Part shown: one piece after another, positions 49,254 to 59,337 of the stretch
Layout of the letters: each line of letters begins with the position of its first letter
Numbering within the stretch: the first letter of the stretch is position 1
Assembly: GCF_900102905.1 (NCBI RefSeq)
Contig: NZ_FNFV01000002.1
Span: 310,001-374,000, forward strand
Reading direction: 5' to 3'
DNA length: 64,000 bases
Source: Meinhardsimonia xiamenensis
Lineage (GTDB): Bacteria; Pseudomonadota; Alphaproteobacteria; Rhodobacterales; Rhodobacteraceae
Program-made: the position numbers and the translations under genes
Notes under the pieces: model-generated
Database searches by the model: none
Seen by the model: only the letters and a program-made list of their open reading frames with translations
Told to the model about the DNA's origin: nothing

Positions 49254-49272
49254 TCGGGGGGTGCACCCCCGA
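49254..49272. promoter_or_regulatory. Hairpin in the trpG upstream region
   Basis: TCGGGGG (49254-49260), GTGCA, CCCCCGA (49266-49272). It would lie in the trpG mRNA leader if transcription starts upstream. No leader peptide with Trp codons was seen, so attenuation of the E. coli type is not supported. Confidence 0.4.
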
Positions 49273-49408
49273 TGACCGTCGCGCTATACATGGGCCGAGG
49301 CAATGGCGCGGGTCAAGGGCGGCCGGGCGCGGTCTTGCCGCAACGCCGTTGTTGCGCGAGACGTGGGCGATCGGGGAGCAGTTTGCCGGAATGAGCGGGA
49401 GAGGCGCG

Positions 49409-50968
49409 ATGGGCCGGGGTTTCTTGTCTGGCTTGATCTGGGGCACCTTGGTGTCGCTGGCGGTGCTGGCCACGGTGTCGTGGCTGGCGCAGCAGATGGC
49501 GCGCCCGCCTGCTCCCGATGCCGAGGCGGGAAAGGCGCCGCCTGGGTCGGAGTTTGCCCGCCCGCCGGCGGAAACCGATCCGGCAGTGCCCGCGCCCGAG
49601 GCGCCTCCGGAGGTGCCGCAGGCGGCGCGCCCCGCCCCGCCCGAGGAGACGGACGAGACGCTCGCCCCGCCGCGCGCCGATACGGCGCCGGCCGTGGCGC
49701 CGCAGCCCGAGGCCGAGCCGCCGGCGCCGGTTGCCCCGCCAGAGGCGGCTGCGGCGGAGGATCCGCCCGAGCTTGCGGCGCGCGGGCTGGAGGACACGCC
49801 CGGTGGTGTCGCGCCGCAGATCGCCCCGCCGGAGACCGACGTGCCGCCCGTTTCGCTGCCCGCCGCGCCCTCGCGGCCTGAAACCGCCACCGCCTCGGCT
49901 CCGACCATGGTACCGGGGAGCGGGGAGGAAGCCGGCGCCACTTCAGGCGCCGAGCCAGGGGAAGGCCAGGCACCGGTGCCGACAGCCGCGCCCGCGCCTC
50001 CGCCAGCGGCTCCGGCGGAGCTCGAGCGTGGCGACGCCGCGCCGCGTGACAGTGCGGGCGAAGCAATGCCCGAGCGGCCGCAAGCTGCCGGAGAGCCGGC
50101 CGCGCCCCGCCCCCCGGCTGCTGCCGAAGCCACGCCGACCGCGCCGGCGGGCGAGGCGCAAGGCGATCGGGTAGAGGTGGCCGACGAGATCGGGCCCATC
50201 CGCCTGCCGGTACCGGAAGCCGAACTTGGCGTGCCGCGCCTTCCCGGCCGCGCCGATGCCCCGGCGGCGGAAGACGAGGCGCAGCCCGCGCGCCCCGCGC
50301 TCGAGGCCCATGCCGCGCCCTTCGAATGGGACGGTGTGACGCCGCTGATGTCGGTGGTGCTCATCGACCGCGAGGGCGCCTTCAATCCCGCGCAGATCGC
50401 GTCGTTGCCCTTTCCGGTGAGCGTGGCGCTCGACCCCACGTCTGAAGGCGCAGCAGCGGCGATGGCCGCCTATCGCGCCGCCGGCGTGGAGGTTCTGGTC
50501 CTGGCGCCTCTGCCCGAGGAGGCCTCGCCCGCCGATGTGGAAGTGGCCTTCGAGGGGTTCTTCACCGCTTTGCCCGAGACGGTGGCGGTGCTCGACAGCG
50601 AGGATGCGGCGCTGCAGGCGAGCCGGCCGCGCGCGGTTCAGGTCGTCGACATTCTCGCCCGCGACGGCCGGGGCCTTGTCACCTGGGAGCGGGGGCTCAA
50701 CACCGCCCTGCAGGTCGCGCGCCAGAAGGATCTGCCTGCCGCAACCGTCTTCCGCGCCTTCGATGACGGCAAGCGGGACGTGGCGGCGATGAAGCGGTTT
50801 CTCGATCAGGCGGCCTTCCGCGCCCGGCAGGAGGGGGCGGTAATCGTCGTCGGCCATGCCCGGCCCGAGACGCTGACCGCGCTCGTCGAATGGGCGCTGG
50901 GCAACCGTGCAGCGAGTCTTGCGCTGGCGCCGGTCTCGGCGGTGCTCAGGGCCGGGGCAGGGGGTTAG
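49409..50968 (+). CDS. YibQ-like divergent polysaccharide deacetylase with a long disordered stalk
   Basis: 519 residues from the ATG at 49409, with GGGAGAGG upstream (ATG at 49391 is possible). One N-terminal transmembrane helix (residues 4-26), then about 270 residues rich in Pro, Ala and Glu, and a C-terminal domain (about 305-519) of the divergent polysaccharide deacetylase family ([51 protein letters not shown]). Likely anchored in the inner membrane and reaching into the periplasm, with a role in cell-envelope polysaccharide or peptidoglycan processing. The neighbouring trp genes face away from it. Confidence 0.82.
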   Translation: MGRGFLSGLIWGTLVSLAVLATVSWLAQQMARPPAPDAEAGKAPPGSEFARPPAETDPAVPAPEAPPEVPQAARPAPPEETDETLAPPRADTAPAVAPQPEAEPPAPVAPPEAAAAEDPPELAARGLEDTPGGVAPQIAPPETDVPPVSLPAAPSRPETATASAPTMVPGSGEEAGATSGAEPGEGQAPVPTAAPAPPPAAPAELERGDAAPRDSAGEAMPERPQAAGEPAAPRPPAAAEATPTAPAGEAQGDRVEVADEIGPIRLPVPEAELGVPRLPGRADAPAAEDEAQPARPALEAHAAPFEWDGVTPLMSVVLIDREGAFNPAQIASLPFPVSVALDPTSEGAAAAMAAYRAAGVEVLVLAPLPEEASPADVEVAFEGFFTALPETVAVLDSEDAALQASRPRAVQVVDILARDGRGLVTWERGLNTALQVARQKDLPAATVFRAFDDGKRDVAAMKRFLDQAAFRARQEGAVIVVGHARPETLTALVEWALGNRAASLALAPVSAVLRAGAGG

Positions 50969-51042
50969 CGCAAGATGAGGACGGGTTGCGTCGGCAGAGG
51001 CGGCGCAGCGCCGCGCTTCTCCGCCCGGCCGTGATGCCGGGC

Positions 51043-51072
51043 AGCGCCCGCCCCGCCCCCAGGGCGGGCGCT
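51043..51072. terminator. Long GC hairpin between the YibQ-like gene and trpE, probable terminator
   Basis: Stem AGCGCCCGCCC (51043-51053) with GGGCGGGCGCT (51062-51072), loop of 8, between converging genes. No T tract, so confidence is moderate. Confidence 0.5.
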
Positions 51073-51205
51073 CCGCAGCGCCCACCCTCGGGCCGGACGC
51101 CGCCCTCGTCGCGAGAACGCAGCGATTGGACGGTCGCGATGCCGCGCAGCCGGCCGTTCCACCTCGACCCCATGGTGCTCTGGCCGGAGGCGCCTGACCT
51201 GCCGT

Positions 51206-52720
51206 TCAGCGGTTGCCGCGCCCGCCGGCGAAGCGCCCCGCCTCGGCGGCGGCGGCGCGGATCGCCTTGGCCTTGTTCACCGTCTCCTGATACTCGGCCT
51301 CGGGGTCGGAATCATGCACCACCCCGCCGCCGGCCTGGATGTAGAGGGTGTCATTCTTCACCACGGCCGTTCGGAGCGCGATGCACATGTCCATGTCGCC
51401 GCCGGCGGAGAAATAGCCCACCCCGCCGCCATAGACGCCGCGCTTTTCGGGCTCGAGCTCGTCGATGATCTCCATCGCCCGCACCTTCGGCGCGCCCGAG
51501 ACGGTGCCCGCGGGAAGGCCGGCGAGGAGCGCCGAGAGCGCATCCTCGTCTTCCCTCAGCTCGCCCACCACGTTGGAGACGATGTGCATGACGTGGGAGT
51601 AGCGCTCGATCACGAACTGCTCGGTCGGGCGCACGGTGCCGATCTTCGCCACCCGGCCCACGTCGTTGCGGCCCAGATCGAGCAGCATCAGATGCTCGGC
51701 CCGCTCCTTCGGGTCGGCCAGCAGCTCGGCCTCGAGGGCGCGATCCTCCTCGGGCGTGGCGCCGCGCGGGCGGGTGCCGGCGATGGGGCGGATCGTCACC
51801 TCGCCCTTGAAGACGCGCACGAGAATCTCGGGGCTTGCGCCGATCACCTGGAAGTCGCCGAAGTTGAAGTAGAACATGAAGGGCGAAGGGTTGGTGCGCC
51901 GCAGGCTGCGGTAAAGCGCGAAGGGGGGCAGGGTGAAGGGCTGCGCCCAGCGCTGGGAAGGCACCACCTGAAAGATGTCGCCCCCGGCGATGTATTCCTT
52001 GGCCTTCTTCACCGCCTCGAGATAGGCCTCGCGGGTGAAGTTCGACACGGGCTCGGGTGCCTCTGCCGCCTCGCCGAGGTCGCGGGTGGAGGCGGCGGGC
52101 GCGCGCTCCATGTCGCGCACGGCGTCCATCACCCGCTCGGCAGCCTGGGCATAGGCCGCGCGCGCCGACAGCCCCGAACCCGCCCATGCCGGGGCCACGA
52201 CGATCACCTCGCCCTTCACCCCGTCGAGCACCACCACCACCGAGGGGCGCATGAGCTGCGCATCGGGCAGGCCGAGCGGGTCGGGGTTGCCGCCGGGCAG
52301 CCGCTCGACAAGACGCACCATGTCATAGCCGAGATAGCCGAAGAGCCCGGCCGAGGCCGCCGGCAGCTCATCGGGCAGATCGATGCGCGACTCGGCGATG
52401 AGGGTACGCAGCGCGGCAAGCGGGCTGCCCTCCATCTCCTCGAAGGCTTCGGGGTCGAAACGCGCCTGCCGGTTAACCCATGAGCGCTCGCCCCGGCAGC
52501 GCCACACGAGATCGGGCTTCATGCCGATGATGGAGTAGCGCCCGCGCACCTCGCCGCCGGTGACCGATTCGAGCACGAAGCTGTCGGGCCCGGCATCGGT
52601 GAGCTTGAGCATCAACGACACCGGCGTGTCGAGATCGGCGGCGAGGCGCGCGTAGACAAGCTGGTTCTTCCCCGCCTCGTAGCCGGCGGCGAAGGTTTCG
52701 AAATCTGGAGTGAGCTTCAT
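51206..52720 (-). CDS. trpE: Anthranilate synthase component I
   Basis: 504 residues from the ATG at 52720. N-terminal regulatory half with the Trp-binding LESVTGGEVRGRYSIIG, and catalytic half with IAGTRPRGATPEEDRALEAE, LGRNDVGRVAKIGTV and GTVSGAPKVRAMEIIDELEP (motifs only, around residues 320-440). Makes anthranilate from chorismate with TrpG. 16 bases after ppiD. Confidence 0.97.
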   Translation of the reverse strand: MKLTPDFETFAAGYEAGKNQLVYARLAADLDTPVSLMLKLTDAGPDSFVLESVTGGEVRGRYSIIGMKPDLVWRCRGERSWVNRQARFDPEAFEEMEGSPLAALRTLIAESRIDLPDELPAASAGLFGYLGYDMVRLVERLPGGNPDPLGLPDAQLMRPSVVVVLDGVKGEVIVVAPAWAGSGLSARAAYAQAAERVMDAVRDMERAPAASTRDLGEAAEAPEPVSNFTREAYLEAVKKAKEYIAGGDIFQVVPSQRWAQPFTLPPFALYRSLRRTNPSPFMFYFNFGDFQVIGASPEILVRVFKGEVTIRPIAGTRPRGATPEEDRALEAELLADPKERAEHLMLLDLGRNDVGRVAKIGTVRPTEQFVIERYSHVMHIVSNVVGELREDEDALSALLAGLPAGTVSGAPKVRAMEIIDELEPEKRGVYGGGVGYFSAGGDMDMCIALRTAVVKNDTLYIQAGGGVVHDSDPEAEYQETVNKAKAIRAAAAEAGRFAGGRGNR

Positions 52721-52736
52721 CTGTTCGGCGGGTTCC

Positions 52737-54638
52737 TCACGGGAACTGGGCATGAACGGCGTTGATCGCCGCGGTGTCGAGAGAGATGCCGGCCTCGGCC
52801 TCGACGGCCTCGGTAAAGGCCGCCAGCACGTCCTGGGCCACGGCCTGGGCGTAGCGCTCGCTGATGCGCTCGCGGGTCGCGGCGAGATCAGGGTCGTCGG
52901 GATCGGCCGCGTGCACCGCATCGAGCCGCAGCAGGAAGGCCGCGTCCTCGCCGCGCACCACCCGCGCCTCGCCGGGCTTCATCGCAAACAGGGTGCGCGT
53001 GAAATCCGCGGGCACGCCCTCGAGGAAGGAATCGCGCTTGAGCCCCTTCTCCTCGCTGAGCTCAAGCCCCAGCGCGGCCATGTCGGCGCCGCGTTCGATG
53101 GCGTCGGCAAGTGCCGCGGCCTTTTCGGCCATGCGCAGGGCACGCAGATCGCGCTGCCAGTCGGCGATCACCTGTTCGCGCACCTCTTCGAGCGGCGGCA
53201 GAGTGGGCGGGCGGATCTCGTCGACGCGCAGCGCGAAGATGCCGCCATCGTCAAGCTCGCGGACCTCGGGAAAGTCGCCCGGCTGAGCCGCGGCAGCCGC
53301 CTCGCGGAACGCCTCATAGGCGGCGATGCCGTCCTCGCTTTGCGGTGTCCACGCGATGTGCCCCAGCTCCATGTCCGTCTCCTGCGCCAGCTCTTCCAGC
53401 GTCGCGCCGCCGGCCAGCAAGTCGGATATGGGTTCGATCTGCTCGCCGACCAGTCGCGCCGCCTGATCGGCTGCATATTCCTGAAGGAGCTCCTCGCGCG
53501 ACTCCTCGAAGCCCACCTTCTGCGCCGGCAGAATGCCGTTGACGCGGAAGAGCGCGGGGCCAAGCGGCGTTTCCACCGGCCCCACGATGCCGGGTTCGCT
53601 CAGGGCAAACACCTCGTCCCCCGCCTCGCCGAGATCCTCGCGCGTGACATCGCCAAGGTCGATGTCCTCGAGCTTCAGCCCCCGTTCGGCAACGAGTTCC
53701 TCGAAGGTGATCTCGCCTGCATCGAGCCGGGCGCGGGCCGCCTCGGCGCTTGCGGCATCGGGAAAGACCAGGCGCTCGACAAGCCGGCGCTCGGGCTGGT
53801 CGTACTGGTCGCGCCGCGCCTCGTAGAGCTCGCGCAGCGCCGCCTCGTCCACCTCGATGCGGTCGATCAGCATGTCGGGCGTCAACCAGGCATAGGTGAT
53901 GACCTTGGTCTCGGGCAGGGTGTAGCGCTCGGCGTGTTCCTCGTAATAGGCCTTGAGGTCTTCCTCGGTGGGCAGGCCAATCTCGCCCTCGATGTCCTCG
54001 GGCCCGATGCGCGCCCAGGTGACGTCGCGCCGCTCCCCGAGCCATGCGACAAGGGTATCGACAAGCACCGGTGGCGTCTCGATGGCCGAGACGATGCCGG
54101 CCTGAAGAATCGTGCGGGCGATCTCTGCGCGCAGCTGCTCTTCGAACTCGCGCGCGCTCATCCCCAGCCGGTCGAGCGCGAACTCGTAGGCCTGACGGTC
54201 GAAATTGCCGTCGAGTCCCTTGAAGGCGCCGATCTCGCGCAGCTGGCGGCCAAGCTCGACATCGCCCACCGAGATGCCGGCGCGCGCGGCCTCGTCCTCA
54301 AGCGCCACCTCGCCCACGACGCGGGCGAGAATCGCCCGGTCGAGCCCGAAGGCCTGAAGCTGGGAAAGGGTGAAGTTCTGCCCGGTCTGCGCCTGAAGCG
54401 CGCGCATCTCCTCGTTGAGCGCGCGGGCGTATCGCTCGATCGGAATCGGCGTGTCGCCGACCTTGCCGATCGACTCGATGCGCCCGCCGAAATTCACCGC
54501 GCCGTAGCCGCCGAGGCCGACGATCACGAGCGCCAGAATAATCCAGACGACGGCGCGCGAAAGGCCGCCCTTCCTGCGGCCGGTCTCCTCACCGGATGCT
54601 GCCTTCGCCGTCTCGCGTGACTTTCTCTTGCCGGCCAT
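52737..54638 (-). CDS. ppiD: SurA/PpiD-type periplasmic peptidyl-prolyl isomerase
   Basis: 633 residues from the ATG at 54638. One transmembrane helix (about 28-50, LSRAVVWIILALVIVGLGGY region), SurA N-terminal-like chaperone domain and a degenerate rotamase region (VEDERRLVERLVFPDAAS; LALRLDAVH). Inner-membrane-anchored chaperone at the Sec exit. Its upstream neighbours are the aminotransferase and gpt; trpE follows, an arrangement common in this group. Confidence 0.9.
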   Translation of the reverse strand: MAGKRKSRETAKAASGEETGRRKGGLSRAVVWIILALVIVGLGGYGAVNFGGRIESIGKVGDTPIPIERYARALNEEMRALQAQTGQNFTLSQLQAFGLDRAILARVVGEVALEDEAARAGISVGDVELGRQLREIGAFKGLDGNFDRQAYEFALDRLGMSAREFEEQLRAEIARTILQAGIVSAIETPPVLVDTLVAWLGERRDVTWARIGPEDIEGEIGLPTEEDLKAYYEEHAERYTLPETKVITYAWLTPDMLIDRIEVDEAALRELYEARRDQYDQPERRLVERLVFPDAASAEAARARLDAGEITFEELVAERGLKLEDIDLGDVTREDLGEAGDEVFALSEPGIVGPVETPLGPALFRVNGILPAQKVGFEESREELLQEYAADQAARLVGEQIEPISDLLAGGATLEELAQETDMELGHIAWTPQSEDGIAAYEAFREAAAAAQPGDFPEVRELDDGGIFALRVDEIRPPTLPPLEEVREQVIADWQRDLRALRMAEKAAALADAIERGADMAALGLELSEEKGLKRDSFLEGVPADFTRTLFAMKPGEARVVRGEDAAFLLRLDAVHAADPDDPDLAATRERISERYAQAVAQDVLAAFTEAVEAEAGISLDTAAINAVHAQFP

Positions 54639-54713
54639 TCCCGCCCCGCTGGTGCTTGTCCTACGCTCGCGCCCACCTCTACGCGGGGCCGTGTCAGCCT
54701 GCAAGCGCCCGCC

Positions 54714-55895
54714 TCAGCGGGCAAGCGGCTCAAGCCGCCGCGCAAGCTCGCCGATGCCCGCCGCGCCGGTGTTGGCGAAGGCCACGCGGAGCGCCCGCGC
54801 GCCTTCGGCATCACCTGCCGGGGTGAACCACGCGCCGGGCAGCGCCAGCACGCCAGCCTCGGCGAGAAGGCGGCGGGCGACGGTCTCGGAGTCGTCGCCC
54901 GCGAAGGGGTGACGGACCCAGGCGAAATAGGCGCCGATGCCGGCGATCTCCCAGCCTGCGAGCGGAGCGAATGCCGCTTCCATCGCCGCGCGGCGGGCGA
55001 GGATTTCGGCGCGCTCGCCTGCAAGCCATTCGCACAGATGCTCCATCCCCCACAGCGCCGCACGCTGGCCGATCTGCGGGGCGCAGATCTGCACGGTGTC
55101 GAGATACTTCTCCACCTCCACAAGCCGCTCGGGCGCGGCGACGAGCGCGCCCACCCGGTGACCCGTGAGGCGGTAGGCCTTGGAGAAGGAATAGAGCTGG
55201 ATCAGCGTCTCGCCCCAGCCGGGATCGGTGAAGAGATCATGCGGGGCGCCCTCGCCGGCGTGAAAGTCCCGGTAGGTCTCGTCGAGGACGAGCGCGAGCC
55301 CGTGCGCGCGGGCCAGCTCGAAGAAGGCGCGGATGAGGGCGGGCGGATATTCCACCCCGGCCGGGTTGTTGGGACTGACGAGAACGATCGCGCGCGTGGC
55401 CGGGCCGATCAGCGCCGCGGCCGCGTCGGGGTCGGGCAGCATGTCGGCGCCCGTGGGCAGGGCGGCGCAGCGGACGCCTGCCATGTCGAGCGCCATGCGG
55501 TGGTTGAAATACCACGGGCTGACGAGAATCACCTCGTCACCCGGCGCGGCCAGTGTCGCCAGCGCCGCGGTGAAGGCCTGATTGCAGCCGGCGGTGATGG
55601 CGACGTTGTCCGCCCCGAGCCGCCCCCCATAGGCCATGCTCCACGCGGCGGCGATGCGCTCGCGCAGCGCGGGAAGGCCGAGGACGGGCCCGTAGAGATG
55701 CGCCGCCGGTTCGTGAAGTGCCGCCTCGGCCATGGCCGCGCGCAGCGGCTCGGGCGGCGGGTCGGCAGGCGCGGCCTGACTGAAATCGAGAAGCGGCAGG
55801 CCGGGGGGCAGGGGTGTTTCGGCAAGCCAGCGCCGCACCTCCATGATCGGCGGGCGCGCAGTGCGGGCCATGTTGGGGTTGACGGGCGCGCTCAT
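54714..55895 (-). CDS. PLP-dependent class I/II aminotransferase
   Basis: 393 residues. PLP Lys in YSFSKAYRLTGHRVG (about residue 236), conserved DETYRDF, PNNPAG and the C-terminal Arg-containing ALRVAFANTG. Aspartate-aminotransferase fold type I; substrate unknown. In Rhodobacterales this gene usually sits near ppiD and trpE; involvement in aromatic amino acids is possible. Confidence 0.87.
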   Translation of the reverse strand: MSAPVNPNMARTARPPIMEVRRWLAETPLPPGLPLLDFSQAAPADPPPEPLRAAMAEAALHEPAAHLYGPVLGLPALRERIAAAWSMAYGGRLGADNVAITAGCNQAFTAALATLAAPGDEVILVSPWYFNHRMALDMAGVRCAALPTGADMLPDPDAAAALIGPATRAIVLVSPNNPAGVEYPPALIRAFFELARAHGLALVLDETYRDFHAGEGAPHDLFTDPGWGETLIQLYSFSKAYRLTGHRVGALVAAPERLVEVEKYLDTVQICAPQIGQRAALWGMEHLCEWLAGERAEILARRAAMEAAFAPLAGWEIAGIGAYFAWVRHPFAGDDSETVARRLLAEAGVLALPGAWFTPAGDAEGARALRVAFANTGAAGIGELARRLEPLAR

Positions 55896-55918
55896 TTTCC
55901 GCTCGCCTGCGCCCGCGC

Positions 55919-56425
55919 TCAGGAGGAGCCGCGGAACGGCTCGACGTATTGCAGCGCCATGTCCCAGGGGAAGAAGATCCAGGTGTCCTGGCTCACCTCG
56001 GTGATGAAGGTGTCAACCTGCTCGCGGCCTGCGGGCTTGGCATAGACGGTGGCGAAATGGGCCTTGGGGTAGAGCTTGCGGACAAGCTCCAGCGTCTTGC
56101 CCGTGTCCACGAGGTCGTCGATGATCAGCACCCCCTCGCCGTCGCCCATCAGCTCGCGGTCAGGCGATTTCAACACCACCGCCTCGCTGCGCTCCTGGTG
56201 GTTGTAGCTTTTCACCGAGATCGTGTCGACGATGCGGATGTCGAGCTCGCGCGCGACAATCATCGCCGGGGCCATGCCGCCGCGGGTGACGGCGACGATG
56301 GCACGCCAGGTGCCGCCTTCGCCCGGACCTTTGCCATCGAGCCGCCAGGCGAGCGCGCGGCTGTCGCGGTGCATCTGGTCCCAGCTGACGTGAAAGCCTT
56401 TCTCGTGCGGCAAGCGGTCGGTCAT
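55919..56425 (-). CDS. gpt: Xanthine(-guanine) phosphoribosyltransferase
   Basis: 168 residues from the ATG at 56425. PRPP-binding [16 protein letters not shown] and [17 protein letters not shown]. Recovers xanthine and guanine as XMP and GMP. Same strand as fabI and the aminotransferase. Confidence 0.94.
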   Translation of the reverse strand: MTDRLPHEKGFHVSWDQMHRDSRALAWRLDGKGPGEGGTWRAIVAVTRGGMAPAMIVARELDIRIVDTISVKSYNHQERSEAVVLKSPDRELMGDGEGVLIIDDLVDTGKTLELVRKLYPKAHFATVYAKPAGREQVDTFITEVSQDTWIFFPWDMALQYVEPFRGSS

Positions 56426-56499
56426 GGCGCCATCCCCCGGTTTTGCCCTGCCATTAGCCGAGGGTTCCGGCAAAGAAAAGCCCGCACGCCGAGGAGCGG

Positions 56500-57300
56500 T
56501 TAACCCTTGGTGATGTCGGGGGCGTCGATCGCCTTCATCCCCACGACGTGATAACCCGCATCCACGTGCAGCACCTCGCCGGTGACGCCGCTGCCGAGTT
56601 CGGACAGAAGGAACAATGCCGCGCGCCCCACCTCATCCTGGGTGACGTTGCGGCGCAGGGGCGAGTTGTACTCGTTCCACTTCATGATGTAGCGGAAATC
56701 GCCGATGCCGGAGGCGGCGAGCGTCTTGATCGTGCCCGCCGAGATGGCGTTCACCCGGATGCCGTCGCGGCCGAGATCTTCGGCCAGATAGCGCACGCTC
56801 GCCTCGAGCGCCGCCTTGGCCACGCCCATCACGTTGTAGTGCGGCATCACCTTTTCGGCGCCGTAATAGGTCAGCGTCAGCGCCGCGCCGCCTTCCTTCA
56901 TCATTGGCGCTGCGCGCTGCATCACCGCCGTGAAGGAATAGGCGGAGATGTCCATGGTCAGCCGGAAATTGGCGCGGCTCGTGTCGACATAGCGGCCGCG
57001 CAGCTCGTTCTTGTCGGAAAAGCCGATGGCGTGCACGACGAAGTCGAGCCCGCCCCATTCGGACTTGAGCCGCTCGAACAGCGCGTCGATGCTGTCATCC
57101 TCGGCCACGTCGCAGGGGATGACGAGCTGCGAGCCGACCTGCGCGGCCAGCGGGTCAACCCGCTTTTTCAGCTGCTCGCCCTGGTAGGAGAAGGCAAGCT
57201 CGGCGCCGGCGCCGTGCAGCGCGCGGGCGATGCCCCAGGCGATGGACTTGTCGTTGGCAAGGCCCATGATCAGGCCACGCTTTCCCGCCATCAGCTCCAT
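56500..57300 (-). CDS. fabI: Enoyl-[acyl-carrier-protein] reductase (NADH)
   Basis: 266 residues. [11 protein letters not shown] cofactor motif, catalytic Tyr and Lys in [20 protein letters not shown], and [16 protein letters not shown]. The last step of each fatty-acid elongation cycle. A start at residue 4 (57291) is also possible. First gene of the leftward set fabI, gpt, aminotransferase, ppiD, trpE; divergent from pdxH. Confidence 0.97.
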   Translation of the reverse strand: MELMAGKRGLIMGLANDKSIAWGIARALHGAGAELAFSYQGEQLKKRVDPLAAQVGSQLVIPCDVAEDDSIDALFERLKSEWGGLDFVVHAIGFSDKNELRGRYVDTSRANFRLTMDISAYSFTAVMQRAAPMMKEGGAALTLTYYGAEKVMPHYNVMGVAKAALEASVRYLAEDLGRDGIRVNAISAGTIKTLAASGIGDFRYIMKWNEYNSPLRRNVTQDEVGRAALFLLSELGSGVTGEVLHVDAGYHVVGMKAIDAPDITKG

Positions 57301-57411
57301 CGCAGCACCACCCCTTGACTATCGCCACCTTGGATGCGTCGCATAAGGCAAAGCCCGCGCCGCATCAAGGCTGGCGCGGCGGATGGGCAGGCAGCGCAGG
57401 GAGAACAGGCC
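57301..57411. promoter_or_regulatory. fabI/pdxH divergent promoter region
   Basis: 111 bases. TTGACT (57314-57319) on the plus strand is a good -35-like word for pdxH but no clean -10 is spaced correctly. No FadR-like operator was seen. Confidence 0.35.
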
Positions 57412-58032
57412 ATGGCGGACAGAACGGGGATTTTCGCCGGCGACGACCCTTTCGAGATCGCCCGCGCATGGCTGGCCGAGGCGACCCGCACCGAGCCCAA
57501 CGACCCCAGCGCCATGGCGCTTGCCACTGTCGACGAGACGGGCATGCCCGATGCGCGCATGGTGCTCCTGAAGGAGATCGAACCCGATACGGGCAAGGGT
57601 GGCGGCTTTGTCTTCTACACCAACTATGAAAGCGCCAAGGGCCGGCAGATCGAGGCCACGCACAAGGCGGCCTTCGTGATGCACTGGAAGAGCCTGCGCC
57701 GCCAGATTCGCGCCCGCGGCCTCGTGGAGCGGGTCGAGGACGAAAAGGCCGATGCCTACTTCTCGAGCCGGCCCCTGCAAAGCCGGCTCGGCGCCTGGGC
57801 CTCGCGCCAGAGCCAGCCCCTCGAAAGCCGCGCCACGCTTCTGGCCGAGGTGGCGCGGGTGACCGCCGAGCAGGGGCTGAACCCGCCGCGTCCGCCCTTC
57901 TGGGGTGGCTACCGCATCATTCCGCTGCAGGTGGAGTTCTGGGCCGATGGCGCCTTTCGGCTGCACGACCGTTTTCAGTGGCGGCGGGAGGCGCCCGGTG
58001 CGCCATGGGAGGTGATGCGGCTCAACCCCTGA
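57412..58032 (+). CDS. pdxH: Pyridoxamine/pyridoxine 5'-phosphate oxidase
   Basis: 206 residues from the ATG at 57412 with AGGGAGAA upstream. FMN-binding [31 protein letters not shown], the [12 protein letters not shown] segment and the C-terminal [16 protein letters not shown] (motifs in order). Makes pyridoxal phosphate with FMN. Near the PLP-dependent aminotransferase. Confidence 0.96.
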   Translation: MADRTGIFAGDDPFEIARAWLAEATRTEPNDPSAMALATVDETGMPDARMVLLKEIEPDTGKGGGFVFYTNYESAKGRQIEATHKAAFVMHWKSLRRQIRARGLVERVEDEKADAYFSSRPLQSRLGAWASRQSQPLESRATLLAEVARVTAEQGLNPPRPPFWGGYRIIPLQVEFWADGAFRLHDRFQWRREAPGAPWEVMRLNP

Positions 58033-58124
58033 GCGTGTGGCGCGAGAATTGTCTTGCATGATGGCCGGAAAGAGCTGACCCTCGCGCAAGAGGCCGCGCG
58101 AATGGGCGGCCAAGGTGCGAGCGC

Positions 58125-58667
58125 ATGATCGATGGCGACGCGACACCCCGGCACGTCCGGGGGCGGGTGAAATGGTTCGATCCCGCGAAGGGCTACGGTT
58201 TCGTCATTCCCGATGACGGTGGCGGAGACGTGCTCTTGCATGCCAATGTGCTGCGCAATTTCGGTCAGAGCACGGTCGCTGACGGTGCGGGCATCGAGTT
58301 GGCCGTGCAGGAGACCCCGCGCGGCGTGCAGGCGGTGGAGGTGCTGGCCATCGATCCTCCCGAGCCGGATCCCGACGGCATCCTCGCCGGCGAGCTTGCC
58401 GATGGCGCCGTGCCGGACATCGCCTCGCTGCCGTTGGAGCCGGCGCGGGTGAAGTGGTTCGACAAGGGCAAGGGCTTCGGCTTTGCCAATCTCTTCGGGC
58501 GCGACGGTGACGTGTTCATTCACATGGAGATCTTGCGGCGCTCGGGGTTTTCCGATCTCGCCCCCGGCGAGGCGGTGGTGCTGCGGGTGGCCGAGGGGCG
58601 GCGCGGGCGGATGGCGGTGCAGGTGCTCAGCTGGGAGAGCGCGATGAAACGGGAGCACCGGCCGTGA
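58125..58667 (+). CDS. Tandem cold-shock-domain protein
   Basis: 180 residues. Two complete cold-shock domains: residues about 11-75 (GRVKWFDPAKGYGFVIPDDG; DVLLHANVL) and 105-165 (ARVKWFDKGKGFGFANLFGR; DVFIHMEILRRSG). RNA-binding, alphaproteobacterial double-CSD type (family known in Rhizobium/Caulobacter relatives). GTGA overlap with the next gene couples it to DUF192. Confidence 0.93.
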   Translation: MIDGDATPRHVRGRVKWFDPAKGYGFVIPDDGGGDVLLHANVLRNFGQSTVADGAGIELAVQETPRGVQAVEVLAIDPPEPDPDGILAGELADGAVPDIASLPLEPARVKWFDKGKGFGFANLFGRDGDVFIHMEILRRSGFSDLAPGEAVVLRVAEGRRGRMAVQVLSWESAMKREHRP

Positions 58668-59134
58668 GGCGCAGGGCGGTGCTGGCGGGGCTCGTCGCAC
58701 TTCCGGCGCTGGCGCGGGCGGAGGAGGCCTGTCGATGGCATGTGGTCGAGCTCCGCGGCGGCTGGGGGCGCGCGCGGTTCACGGTTGAGGTGGCCGACAC
58801 GCCGGCCGCGCGGGCGCAGGGGCTGATGCATCGCGAGCGGCTCGCCTCGGGGGCGGGCATGCTGTTCGTCTATCCACGTCCGCAGACGGTGTATTTCTGG
58901 ATGCGCAACACGCTGATTCCGCTCGACATGATCTTTGCCGGGGCCGACGGCGTGGTGCGCAGGGTCCACCACATGGCGCGCCCGCTCGATGAGACGCCGG
59001 TTCACGGCGGCGATGACATCCGCTTCGTGCTCGAGATCAACGGCGGACTTGCGGCACGGCTCGGAATCGGGCCCGGCAGCGAAATGCGCCATCCCGCCAT
59101 CGACCCGCGGCTGGCGGCATGGCCATGCGGGTGA
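58664..59134 (+). CDS. DUF192-family secreted protein
   Basis: 156 residues from a GTG. Signal peptide (RRAVLAGLVALPALARA) and a DUF192 domain (about 30-150: AQGLMHRERLASGAGMLF, WMRNTLIPLDMIF, GGLAARLGIGPGS). Periplasmic, function unknown; DUF192 members are metal-free beta-barrels. Coupled to the double cold-shock protein gene. Followed by tRNA-Pro after 57 bases. Confidence 0.9.
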   Translation: MRRRAVLAGLVALPALARAEEACRWHVVELRGGWGRARFTVEVADTPAARAQGLMHRERLASGAGMLFVYPRPQTVYFWMRNTLIPLDMIFAGADGVVRRVHHMARPLDETPVHGGDDIRFVLEINGGLAARLGIGPGSEMRHPAIDPRLAAWPCG

Positions 59135-59191
59135 GAGCCTGCAGATGACGCTTTTCTCTGTCGGCCGCGCGCGCTATTCGTGGCGCCGTGT

Positions 59192-59268
59192 CGGGGCGTA
59201 GCGCAGCCTGGTAGCGCGCCTGTTTTGGGTACAGGAGGTCGTGAGTTCGAATCTCGCCGCCCCGACCA
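59192..59268 (+). tRNA. tRNA-Pro, anticodon UGG
   Basis: Acceptor arms CGGGGCG (59192-59198) and CGCCCCG (59258-59264); anticodon stem CCTGT (59219-59223) and ACAGG (59231-59235) with loop TTTGGGT, anticodon TGG; T arm GTGAG TTCGAAT CTCGC; encoded CCA at 59266-59268. Reads CCA/CCG codons in Pro decoding. Confidence 0.97.
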
Positions 59269-59316
59269 CCGGCCAGGATTCAGGCGTTGATGCGGCGCTG
59301 GCGGCTGCGCCGCATG

Positions 59317-59337
59317 GGTATTTGAACCAGGGTGATG
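59317..59337 (+). repeat. Copy 2 of a 21-base intergenic repeat (plus strand)
   Basis: Reads GGTATTTGARCCAGGGTGAT plus G, with R = A; differs at one base from the minus-strand copy at 33188-33208. In both places a GC-rich hairpin precedes it within a few bases. Confidence 0.65.

Noticed and set aside
49219-49408. Tryptophan attenuator upstream of trpG
   Set aside because: There is a hairpin, but no leader reading frame with Trp codons and no alternative pairing.
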